Of a stretch of DNA of 64,000 bases, positions 12,701 to 22,637 are shown piece after piece. A model generated the notes under the pieces. That model was not told the origin of the DNA. It worked only from the letters and a program-made list of their open reading frames with translations, and searched no databases. Within the stretch, counting starts at the first letter, position 1. Every line of letters starts with the position of its first letter. The translations under genes were made by a program, and so were the position numbers. This stretch comes from Pedinophyceae sp. YPF-701 (Eukaryota; Chlorophyta; Pedinophyceae), in assembly GCA_916048055.1 (NCBI GenBank), contig CAJZHL010000032.1, positions 1 to 64,000 on the forward strand, written 5' to 3'.

Positions 12701-14429
12701 CAGATGCGTTCCGAACGGGGCGTCGTTCACGTGCGAGTGCGCCAGCGACATCGACGGCAACCCCCTGTACACCGGCACGCGGTGCGAGTCGATCGTGCGG
12801 CCGGAGTGTCCCGCACCGGGCAAGATGTACGTGGTGAACGGAGTGGACACCTGCTGCGAGTCCGGAGTGTACACGTCGACCCTGGAGTGCTGTCCGTTCT
12901 CCGACATGGTCGAGGACGCCAACGGAGCCTGCTGCTTCCGCGATGCGCAGACGGCCCGGGGGCGTGGCCCTGTCCTGGACGGGTGCAACGTCTGTGGGGG
13001 CCGCGGGCGCGGACGGATCGGCGGCGAGTGCTGCGAGGGCAGGGGCGACAAGCTGGGCCGGTGCTGCCCGCCGAACAACCCCTTCACGGGGCTCGCGCAG
13101 GAGGTCGACGAGTGCGGGAACTGCGGAGGCAACAACGCCCAGTGCGCCTATGATGCCACCGTCACTTTTGACGTTCCTCTGGCCAACCGCAACCACCCAG
13201 AGCTCAACAGCACCATTGAGACCTGGACAGCAGAGTCTACTGGCGTTGGCAAGTACAGAGTCAAGATGCGGAGGCGCGGCGGCGGCGCATCGGGCGGTCT
13301 GGACGCCACTATCTTCCTTGGGGGGGTCGAGCGCGACGGCGACAGATCGCTGACTCAGGGGCAGATCGGAAGCGACATCGCCAGCGCTGTCGCCAACGGC
13401 AAGGAGCTGCGGACATCAGGGTCCGGGCCCGTGGCGCGAGCGTTGCGCCGCCTGCTACAGACCCTCCTGGGGACGGGCACTGGATTTCAAGCCGTGGACT
13501 CGTTCTCCGAGTGTGGGAACGGCGTGTGCGAAAGCGCATCGGAGACGGTAGTGATTGGGCCTGATGGCCCCCAGTCGGGCTGCACCACGATTGGACCCTC
13601 GGGCGCGCCTGACTGCGGCGGCGCAGTGTACTCGTGCAATGCGCCCGACTGGCTGCCGACCCTTGCGTGCGGTGGCGTCGGCGCGTGCGTCGCTGACGAC
13701 GCTGCCGTGCCGCTGCTACAGCAGATGGCCATCTGCCAGTGCGACACGGGGTACGCCGGCGAGGCGTGTCAGCTGTGCGCGGCCGACTACGTCGAAGTCG
13801 AGGGCAGCCGCGCGTCTGGGGCGCTGCAGTGTCTGCGGCTGACTGTCGGCGCTGCGCGGGCGATCCAAAGTGGCACGCCTGCGCCGGCGCCGACGCCAGC
13901 CCCTGCTTCGACGGGCGCGCCGGCAGCATCCCCCGCCCCTGGCGCAACGGACGCGCCGGGCGCGACGCCTGCGCCAGGTACCACTCCCTCTGGAGGGCAG
14001 GCAGCACAGCCGACGGACGCCCCTGGAGATGGCGCGCCTGATGATGCCCAGGATCCTGAACAGAAGGATGGGCCCGGTGACACTCCTGCGGATGAGCAGG
14101 GAGGCGGTGGAGGCTCGCCGCCGCCAACCCAGATTGTCGTTGCGGCTGTCGGCGCCGCATTTGCGGGCGCGGTCGTCATCGCGGTGGGTACCCTGGCCAT
14201 CAAGCGTGCCCGCTTGGCTCGCATGCGCAGGTACGAGCTGCGGGGCAGCGAGGGGGGGGACGCCGTCGTCAACGAGCAGCCATCGGCAACGAGCAGCCGA
14301 AGTCAGGTGCTGCGTTTGCCAGCCGCGTTCCACGGTCCTCCCCAAGTCACGGTCGGATCCCCGCATCCACAGCCGGGCCTGGAGTCTCCACCGCACTCTA
14401 TCGAATCAATTTCCCCTCGGCTTGCCTGA
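6794..14429 (+). CDS. P-domain + mucin stalk + TSP1/EGF transmembrane surface protein, copy 2
   Basis: The start at 6794 (or the in-frame ATG at 6812) opens a signal peptide (ASRCVLLLLVSLALGQLASA). About 300 unassigned residues follow, then a proprotein-convertase-type P (Homo B) domain at roughly residues 330-465, recognised by VPEGCYVWDVDVAV, GVWTLVVRDD and HAWQLRLEC. A GT-AG intron at 8225-8353 joins in phase 0 to a 44/39-residue repeat stalk rich in NATT/NTT sequons, then a TTTAAP stalk, then the TSP1, EGF, membrane and tail modules also seen in copy 1 (to 14429). The P domain normally follows a subtilisin-like protease domain; none is visible here, so an adhesive role is more likely. Oddity: relative to the repeat consensus and to copy 1 the reading frame changes near 10428 (a C run is one base short), slips and recovers within about 11127-11250, and shifts by single extra bases near 11821 and 11922. 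This could be sequencing or assembly error in repeats, or real decay of this copy. Confidence 0.72.
8225..8353 (+). other. Intron of the P-domain/mucin gene
   Basis: CTG|GTGAGT donor at 8224/8225 and TTGCAG acceptor at 8353. Both neighbouring exons are in phase 0 and join the P-domain ectodomain to the repeat stalk. Confidence 0.75.
8460..10440 (+). repeat. Coding minisatellite, 132/117-bp units (mucin-like stalk)
   Basis: About 15 units begin with AACACSACCATCGTGCC. Unit starts at 8474, 8606, 8738 and 8870 are exactly 132 bp apart; the next is 117 bp on, because a 15-bp segment (around GCGTCCACCTTCCCC) is missing. Later units gain an extra block encoding a Thr/Val-rich AANTTVVVNATVAP stretch. 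Unit lengths are multiples of three, so the array stays in frame. Each unit carries about three N-x-T sequons (NATI, NTTI, NATT) and many Thr/Pro, which suggests a heavily N- and O-glycosylated extended stalk. Confidence 0.9.
10690..11745 (+). repeat. TTTAAP coding array (ACGACGGCGGCKCCC units)
   Basis: Tandem 18-bp units encode TTTAAP. A shorter version of the array occurs in copy 1 (1-540). The unit contains no stop codon in any of the six frames, so length changes that are not multiples of three do not truncate the protein; a passage of Arg/Asp/Gly-rich reading around 11127-11250 shows such slippage. Confidence 0.88.
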
Positions 14430-14864
14430 TCTCGACTCAGTGGCAAGCGGCCTAGGCCGCCCCCGCCTCAGCCAGCTGCACAGGGAAACTTGTTCTGTAA
14501 GTCCTGTAAGTCCTCAAAGCCGTCTAGCTTCCGCATCAGCGTGGCGCACCATCTGGACCTGTTGCTTCGAGTGCGGAGCGCATTCAATATTCAATTCCAA
14601 TCTGTGCCAGATTCGAACCGTAAGTTACCTCACGGCTTGAACAACATGCACGTTGATGTCATGTAACACGAATGTGCCACGTCGGAGTTCGCCGCTGTCA
14701 CGCGCCTGCGCGCCCCTCGTTGCGAGCAAAACATTGACTCAGCAGCACATGCGTGTGGAACGTATCACGTCCCGCTCCGAAGCATCCAATTACACGTCCG
14801 ATGCGTCGGGCCGACCTGCGAGACGCTAGTGCAGTCAGCAGGCCCAGCACCATCGGCGGCACCA
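14430..14864. other. Convergent 3' flanks of surface protein copy 2 and the aminopeptidase gene
   Basis: This contains the copy-2 3' flank, partly homologous to 3307-3620, and the downstream region of the minus-strand aminopeptidase. TGTAAG occurs twice near 14495-14510. No gene is seen. Confidence 0.6.
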
Positions 14865-17282
14865 TCACGCCTTCTCCGAGGTGGTCATCACCCACTGCGC
14901 CAGCGTCTTGGCACCGTACCCGGTCGCACCGCCGACCTTCTCGTCCCAAGCAGGGCCTGCACCGCACGCAGCGCACGCACATGTCAGCTCCGCCCTCGCC
15001 TACAGCCCGGACGGCGCTGCGCAGCGTCAGCACCCTGTCGGGTGAGCGTTCTCACCAGCCATGTCGATGTGCGCCCACTGGATCTTGTCGGTGGAGATGA
15101 ACTCCTGCAGGAAGAGCGCGGCCGTGATTGACCCGCCCCAGCGCCCGCCGGTGTTCTTCATGTCGGCCACAACGCTCTTGAGCTGCTCCATGTAGGAGTC
15201 CTCCAGCGGCATCTGCCAGATCTTCTCGCCCGTGTGCGTCGCCGACTCGCGGATGTCGTCCGCCATGCCGTCGTCCTTCGTGTAGAACGCCGCCATGCCG
15301 TTGCCCAGCGCCACGAACTGCGCGCCCGTCAGCGTCGCGATGTCCACCACCGCGTCGGGCTTGCACTCGCGCTCCGCGTAGATCAGCGCGTCCGCCAGCG
15401 TCAGGCGGCCCTCGGCGTCCGTGTTGTTGACCTCGATCGTCTTGCCGTTCGCCGCGCGCAGGATGTCGCCCGGGCGCATGCCCGCGCCGTCGATCATGTT
15501 CTCGCACGACGCGACGATGAAGTGCACGGCCACGTTCGCGGGCTTCAGGTCCGCGAGCGTGCGCGCCGCGCCCAGCACCGCGGCCGATCCGCCCATGTCG
15601 AACTTCATCAGCTCGATCATCGACCCCGCCGGCTTGAGGTTGTAGCCCCCCGAGTCAAACGTCAGACCCTTGCCGATCAGCACCAGCGTCTTCTTCGCGG
15701 ACCCGCCCGGCGGGTTGTACGACAGGTGGATGAACTTGGGCGGCTCGTCCGAGCACGCCGCCACGCCCAGGTAGCTCCCCATCTCCATCTTCTCGCAGTC
15801 CTCGCGCTCCAGGATCTGCGACGAGCCGAAGCGACGCAACGCACGCGCGCGCGCGTCAGCACCCGGCGCAGCGCGTGCGCCTTGCGTGGGGGGGCGCGGG
15901 TCGCGGAGGAGGTCGGCTTGGGGGCCGTGGGCGCACCTTGCAGGTCATGACGTCGGGGTACTCCTTGGCGAGTTCCTGGGCGCAGTGGGAGAGGTAGGTG
16001 GGGGTGCAGACGTTGGGGGGCGCCTCGACGAGGAACTTGGCCATGGTGCAGCCCTTGGCGAAGGCGGTCGAGTTGGCCACGGCGGCGTCCGCCTCGGCGC
16101 TCTTGCCAACGCAGACGGCGAGGCTCTCGAGCTTCGACAGCGTGGGCTTGGCCTTGAAGCGCGTGGACTCGTAGGCGCCGTTCAGGACGCCCAGCGTGAC
16201 CCCGCGCGCGACGTCCGTGGCGCTCGCGGACCCGCCGACGATGTGCACGGCAGCGGTGACAGCCTTGTTGCTCTTCGCGAGGCCGGCGATCGCCGCGCCG
16301 AGCTGCATGAACACAGACGGCCCCCACTTGCACTTCTCCGCCGCCTGCAGGCGCACCGTGGGGGACTCGGGTCGGGCCTTGGCGGGGATCTGGCCGGGAG
16401 TGGGATCAGATGCACCAGGCGATGTGCCGGGCCCGAGGACGCAGGCCGAGCCCATGTCGAGCGAGCCGGAGCGCGGTCAGGTGTGCCTCGTGCCGATGGC
16501 ACCCGGGCGGAAGGCGTGCACTCCGGCATTGCGCACCTTGGAGGCGCTGCCCAGGCCGACCAGAGCAACGTACTTGGCGCCCGCGGTGCCGACGCGCACG
16601 CACTGCGACGACCCCGCCGCTCCCTTGAACTCGAAGTCAGCGATGATCTGCGCCACACGACCGCGGCAGCATTGCACGGTGGGCGGCCGGGCGACGGCCA
16701 GGCAAGGGAGGAGCGCCTCACCCTGGTGCGGGTCGCACTGGGGGTGATTCTGTGCGCGCGGGGGCTCACCTCCGAGAGCGCGCCGCCGAAGGTCTGGTCG
16801 AGCTTCGAGAGCGCCTCGTCCTTGATCGTCGTGCCGTCGATTGCGTCATCGTACACGCCCAGGCAGAGCAGGTCGCCCTTCCAAGAGCCGTCGTAGGGAG
16901 CCTCGACGGTCACCGCAGGGAACTTCTCCGGGAGGAACGGCGCCGGGAGGGACGCGATCTTGACGCCCATGGCCACCACAGAAGACCTGCGACCGGGATG
17001 GTTGAGCGCCAACTGAGCGGGGCGTTGTTGACGTACAGGAGCCACGAGGCGCTCCGTCGAACGAGGGCGAGGAAGCCTGTGAGAAGCTCGATGCGCCGGC
17101 TGGTCGCGCGGCACCTATCACGCGCACCTGAGGGAGCGGGAGCCGCGGGTGTTGCTCTGGAGCGGCGACGCAAGAACGTTGCGTGCGAATGCGGCGTGTG
17201 CGGACGCAGCCTTGCGCGACAGACACTTCGTGGTGGCGTTCCGGGCGACAGTGGAGGTGGTCAGCCGCAGGAGCGTGGCCAT
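14865..17282 (-). CDS. Leucyl aminopeptidase (M17), organelle-targeted
   Basis: Six exons were reconstructed: 17282-17128, 16986-16770, 16647-16537, 16344-15937, 15815-15056 and 14956-14865, giving about 580 residues. Every splice phase agrees. M17 aminopeptidases are hexameric two-metal enzymes that remove N-terminal residues from peptides. The first exon is a typical transit peptide ([20 protein letters not shown], rich in Ser/Thr/Arg/Ala and without acids), so a plastid or mitochondrial location is likely. Catalytic and metal-ligand motifs are intact: [14 protein letters not shown] (Lys about 346, Asp about 351) and NTDAEGRL (about 428-435), with the C-terminal [12 protein letters not shown] and [10 protein letters not shown]. 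The length matches plant plastid LAPs. The promoter region is shared with the divergent gene at 18181. Confidence 0.92.
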
Positions 17283-18180
17283 GTTGCCCAGGCTTGCCGG
17301 AGCTCTGCGAGGGGGGCGCCAGAGAGCAGGGTCAGTCCGGGACCGCGGAAACACGCGGAGGCGACGCGGCGCGCGGGGCGGCCGTGGCTCGACGGCGCCG
17401 GCACGCTCGTGCGGGTGGTCTGTCGTGCAGGGATCGACTGCCCGTGGAGTGCAATAACGGGCGGTCTTGTGGCAGGAAAGGATGGGGCGTCGCAGTGGCT
17501 CGACAGGGGCCCATTGGCTATGAAACCGCCGCATCGAGACGGATGATTTATGAACACCTGACGACGTGGTATGAGTGGTCGGCATCGCCTCTCCACGAGC
17601 GGCACAGGGAGCTGTTGGAGCATGGTAAGAGAGCGCGCATCGCCTCGCTGACGGGCCTCGACGGGCCCATCTGAGGGGCGAACCGTTGTGACGAGACACC
17701 GCGAATTCGTGCGCGCAGATATGAGGGGGGATTGCGCGAAGGGCGAGCGCAGCGGGGGCCACATCGTGGTCTGCAACAGGGAGAGCAGCTGCCGGCACTT
17801 GCCTTGCCTGTGGAAATCCAACTCCGCAGTGGCCCTGGTGCCTCCTCTCGAGCACCATCTTCTCCAGCACGCCTGTGGCGTCAGGCACGTCTTCTACCAG
17901 CCTTGAGGGGTTGTATAAGTCGTCGTGTCAGGCACGCCTCGGGGCCACGGCGCGAACACAGCCTCGGCCGATCGCAGTTGCAGCCCCGCAAGAGCACAGC
18001 TGCTCCAGCGAGCAACAGCGTGCGCTCAGGACGGTCTCTCCGCACCTGTTGGGCACTTGGTCTTCTTGCTTGGGCTCGCACGCGGTCGACAGGATGCAGC
18101 GGGCCTGCCTGCGAGCGCCCTCGCGGCCACATGCGAGCGTGCGTGCAGCGGGCCGCCCTCACGGTGCCAGCCTTTGCGGC
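17283..18180. promoter_or_regulatory. Divergent promoter region (aminopeptidase / PhyH family gene)
   Basis: About 0.9 kb separates two divergently transcribed start codons. Open frames here overlap on both strands and have no recognisable domain. No clear TATA box or other element was identified. Confidence 0.5.
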
Positions 18181-19700
18181 ATGTGCAAGGCCCGGCGCAC
18201 TGTGTCGAACGTGGCCAGGAGGGCGCTGAGCACCGCCTCGCAGGACTACGCGGCCGGGCTCACGGACGAACAGGTGAGGCTGACCTAGAACTCGAGTTAC
18301 GCAGACGTTCGTGGGCTCTTCGTGCGTCGCAGGCACGCTGCGAGGGCGACCCTGCACCAGCGCTCTGGCACAGTCCTCAAGTCGCTCACCACGGGGGTTC
18401 TGACGTTACTCGGCCGCACGCACTTGCGCTCATGCATCCTGCTGCGTGACGCGCGACCGCCGCCGTCTCGACCGCCAACTCGGACGCGCAGGTGGAGCAG
18501 TACCGGCGGGACGGGTACGTGGCGCTCGAGGGGTTCGCGTCGCGCGAAGAATGCGCGGGGCTGATGCGGCGCATGGGGATGATCGTGGAGCGGTTCGATC
18601 CCGCCGAGCAGCGGAGCGTGTTCTCCACGCGGAAGCAGAAGAGCGACGACTACTTCATGAGGAGTGCCTCGGGCATCGGGTACTTCCTCGAGGAGGGGGC
18701 GCTGGGCGCCGACGGCGAGCTCACGGTACCCAAGGACCGCGCGATCAACAAGGTGCGTGCCGAGCGGGGCCGTGGCCGCGCACTTGCGACGGGGGGGCAA
18801 CATCTACATGTTGCGATCTCGGCGCCAACACGGGCCCACGACGCGCCGCAACCGAGCCGCAGGTCGGCCACGCATTGCACGACATCGACCCAGAGTTCAG
18901 GTCGTTCTCGCGGTCGGAGCGCTTCCAGGGCGTGCTGCGGTCGCTGGGCTACGCGCATCCTACGCCGGTGCAGTCCATGTACATCTTCAAGCAGCCCGGC
19001 ATCGGCGGGGAGGTCGTGCCGCACCAGGTGCGCCGCGCAGCGACCGCCCGTGCATCCGCGCGACGCCGCTCCCCGCCACAACACGCACGCCGCCGCGTCG
19101 CCCCTCGCGGCCTCCCGAGCGCGCCCCCGCCGCCCGGCAGCGGCCCCTGCCTTCCCCGGCCCGTGCGCCCACCGCCCGCCGATCGGCCGCACCGCCGCAG
19201 GACTCGACGTTCCTGTGGACGGACCCGAGGCCCAGCTGCGTGGGGTTGTGGCTGGCGCTGGAGGACGCGGACGAGGGCAACGGGTGCATGTGGTTCGCGC
19301 CCGGGTCGCAGGAGCAGGGCGTGGGGCGGCGGTTCGTGCGCGCGGAGGGCTCGGGCGGCCCCGTGACGTTCGACCGCGACGTGCCGCCGGAGTACACCAG
19401 CGCGGACCTCGTCCCGGTGCCGGTGCCGGCGGGCACGCTGGTGCTCATCCACGGTGTGTCGCGCGGTTCCTGCTGCACTGCGCGGGCCGCTGCGGGTGCC
19501 GGCCGGCGCGCTGACGGGCCCGTGCGGTCTCCTTGGGGTGTGTTGCAGGGGAGGTTTTGCACATGAGTAAGGAGAACACGGGGACGCGGTCGCGGCACGC
19601 GTACACGCTGCACGTCGTCGAGGGCGGCGAGGGGTACACGTGGTCTCCGGAGAACTGGCTGCAGCGGGACGACGCGCTCCCGTTCGAGCCCATGTACTGA
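18181..19700 (+). CDS. Phytanoyl-CoA dioxygenase family protein (PHYHD1-like)
   Basis: Five exons, 18181-18273, 18492-18752, 18863-19027, 19201-19453 and 19549-19700, give 307 residues, close to the 291 of animal PHYHD1; all phases agree. The family are Fe(II)/2-oxoglutarate dioxygenases. Seen: [20 protein letters not shown] at the first junction, [12 protein letters not shown], the iron-binding HxD in VPHQDSTFLW (about residues 172-174), the double-stranded helix core [19 protein letters not shown], and the distal His and 2-oxoglutarate Arg in EVLHMSKEN...SRHAYTLH. The N-terminal 25 residues ([20 protein letters not shown]) look like a mitochondrial or plastid presequence, which is inference. 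The substrate is unknown. Confidence 0.9.
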
Positions 19701-21271
19701 CCGCGTCGTGGCGCACGATCAGCCGCGCCGGGGGCGCGCGTAGGGGCCGCGCCGGACGCACACGGCGCCAGTGCATGCGCGGGGGCGCGCGCCTGCGCAG
19801 AGCGCCCCCGGAGGCGGTGTCGTTTCGCGATGTGAGCTCCGCTGCAGCTTCTCGTGCCGTCTGCGGCACGGCGGAGAGCGCCTGTGGGCGCGCGGGCGCC
19901 TGGACGCGCCGGGAGCTCGGCGGCGCGCAGTGCGCACTCCGCGGCTCGGGCAACGGCCGAGGCAGAGGCAGCGCGTCGTGTGCAGGTGCAGGTGTTTCCT
20001 GCGTGTCTCGGTGTTTGAGTCGCGTTGCCGCGGCCGGGCGTGTGGCGCGGCAAGCAGCCTCCGTGAGGCGAAGGGTCGTTCCGTGTGGCGGGCTGCCCGC
20101 TCGTGTGCGACAGGGTGGCACGTGAGCGGCGTCATGGGGGCGTTGTGTGAGCGGTGTCAGGCCACATCAGCACGCCGGTGCCGCACGCGGCCGCGGGCAG
20201 AATGCCGCCCGCCCACGCATGAGGACGTCATATCTTGACACTGACTTTCAACAGAGAACTCTTAACACGTACCTCGACTAGCACCTTGCAAGCACAGGAG
20301 TGCCTGACAACGCGCTCGAGTCGAACCCAAGGTGTGCACCTCCCGTAGCGCCCGTCCTCAACTCAGAGTACCAGGAACGCGCACCCTTGACACGCCTGGC
20401 CGTTCGAGCGGGGCGGCACGGCGGCTTTGACCCTCGGGCACCACCTTGCCTGCACGGCATTCTCGCATGCATGGCCGAGTACCCGCGGCACCTTTGGCGG
20501 CGTTTTGCTCCCTCGCATCGAGCCGCGCCCGGCGACGTCCCGCCGGCGGCGAGCGCCGCGTCGGAACGTCGAACCAGGAGGCATTGTCGAGACGCGCCGG
20601 TCCCCGAGCGTTGCTCCGACCGCGGGCTCCGCGACACCCCTCGTCGAAATAGCAGTGTTGCGGGGAGACTCCGCGCGCGATATTGCGACCTCCTCCCGGT
20701 AGACCGCGGGCGTAGGGTGACGTTTGCCCTGCGCGGCAAAGGTGCCCACGCGGCCGTGCGCGCACCGTTCCTGGGCCCGGCCGCCCTCCAGCGTCGCATC
20801 ACGCGAGCATGCTCACCCGCCCGTGCACCTCCCAGCTGGAACCGAGGGGCCGGCAGCGCGCGCCGCACAACCACCCACCCACAGGCCCAACAGCCCCGCT
20901 CGCGCCCGCCCCGCCCTCCCGCAGGCCTCTCGATCGACATCGGCAGCACCTTGCCACGTCTCCCTCCGCCCCTCCTCCCCCGCGAGAGATAGCGCTAATT
21001 CGAGCGATGCCGGGATCCGCGAAGGTGCGCGCCACGCACACCTGACATCGTCCGCGGCGGGCCCCCCGTCGTGCGACGCGCGCCCGGCCCGCACGACGGC
21101 GCGCGGCGACGAGCACGCGCGGCACTCTGCTCGCCCAGCCCCACACACATCGTTCACCGCGCACCCCGAGATCGCTCGCGACGCTGCTGACGAGGCAGCG
21201 ACCAGCCCGCACACCGCGCTCCCTCGCCGCGCCCGTCGCGGCGCGCCTCAGCCGCGGAGCGCACCTGCACG
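19701..21271. other. 1.6-kb intergenic region
   Basis: Very GC-rich. Overlapping open frames on both strands are dominated by Arg/Ala/Pro/Gly, as expected of non-coding GC-rich DNA. No domain, RNA gene or repeat was recognised. It includes the promoter of the gene starting at 21272. Confidence 0.5.
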
Positions 21272-22051
21272 ATGGCGCAGGTGGCGTCCAACGACGACGA
21301 AGGGCGCCTGAGCTCACGGTCGAACAGCCGGAACCTGGCCGGGAAGCGCGAACCAGGAGAGGCTGAAGCCAGCCCCTCCTTCAAGAAGCCGCGCGAGTCC
21401 GGGCCGGAGCCCCGCACTGTTCTTCAGGTGCAGCTCGGCGAACCGCCGCCGCACGCGCCCGGCAGCGGGTCGCTCCGCGGCAGTGGCGCAGCGAACGCCC
21501 AGCATGCTCCCGCGGCGCGGAGCGATTGTGCTCGGCGCCCGACCCTCGCCCCCTCCGCCGCTGCCCGCGCAGGCTGCACCGAAGCACAAGCGCTTCAGGA
21601 TTCTCGGTAGCATGGTGAAGGCCATGAACCGCTTCAAGGGATCCCTCAACCCAACGGTGAGCTCGAACCGGTTTCAACTGACTTCGCCGCGGCCCCCGCA
21701 CACAGCTTCCCCGCGCGCCCGGGAGTGCTCCCTTGCCGTTTCCGTATTGTCTCTCCGAGGCGCGCCGTCTCGTTCTCCGAGTCGAAGCCGCCTCCCCGCT
21801 GTCGCGCGCCCTCACCCAACCACTCCTCGGCTCCTCACTCTGCCCCCCTGTCAACCTCTGCGCCGCAGCTGAACTTCGCTGACGAGCACACGCACGAGAA
21901 GCATCACGCCGTGTCCCGCTGGGAGCGCTTGGACCAGAACGTCGACGAGAAGACGCAGAGGAAGCAGCTGCAGGCACACTCCTCGTTCCGCAATCGCGGC
22001 CACAAGGGGCAGATGGTGCTCGCGCCGCTCGCCGCCCCCGCGGACGAGTAA
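21272..22051 (+). CDS. Small basic protein, unidentified
   Basis: The last two exons are clear. One contains HKRFRILGSMVKAMNRFKGS and ends at 21656. An intron at 21657-21868 (ACG|GTGAGC ... CCGCAG) joins in phase 0 to LNFADEHTHEKHHAVSRWER and on to the stop at 22049-22051. The first exon begins at the ATG at 21272 (MAQVASNDDEGRLSSRSNSR). Its donor is uncertain: the best consensus (CAG|GTGCAG at 21429) is phase 1, whereas the best pyrimidine-rich acceptor (GCGCAG, exon from 21573) needs phase 0; an early donor after MAQ (21281) would fit. I do not recognise the family. The sequence is highly charged and hydrophilic with no membrane segment. It is convergent with MutS2. Confidence 0.6.
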
Positions 22052-22637
22052 CCTCACAGGCGGGACAGAGGTCCGGACGCGGGCGTCGCCAGCGGCCCTG
22101 CGGCTGCGCAACCGCCCATCTCCCGGCCCACACTCGCGGCAGCGCGGCTCCCGAGACCGGGCCACCGCGGCCTCTGCCCCCGGAACGACACCCTGCCTTG
22201 CACGCTCAAGACCGGGAAAGCCACCGGACCTCCTGCATGGACGCGCCCGTTGCGAGGCACCTGCCTCCACACTACCTGCCACCTCCCCGAGACCTGCGCC
22301 CCTGCAAACAGCAAGGCACAGCAGCAAGCAGACGCGCACGGCTAGCCCGCGGCAGCCCGCGCGCAGCGAGCTCGCCAGGCCGCCCGCCCGCAGGACCTGG
22401 GAACAGCACCCTGCGTGTAACGCGACCTCCGCACCACGCCATCCCCGCTCGCCAGCCAGCCCCCAGTTCCTCGCATCGACTCGCGCTCGCCGGCCGCGCC
22501 GTCCTAGCGCCGCCACGAGGCCTTTCCGGCAGTGGGGCCGTCTGCCCCTGTGCGCGAAGAACTATGGCACGAGCATCGATACCGCCCCCGCGACCTCACA
22601 GCGACGACGCGCCCCGGCCGCGGTGTCGCACCGCGCT
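22052..22637. other. Convergent 3' region (21272 gene / MutS2)
   Basis: Roughly 0.6 kb between two stop codons. No recognisable coding, RNA or repeat signal; it presumably holds both 3' UTRs. Confidence 0.5.
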
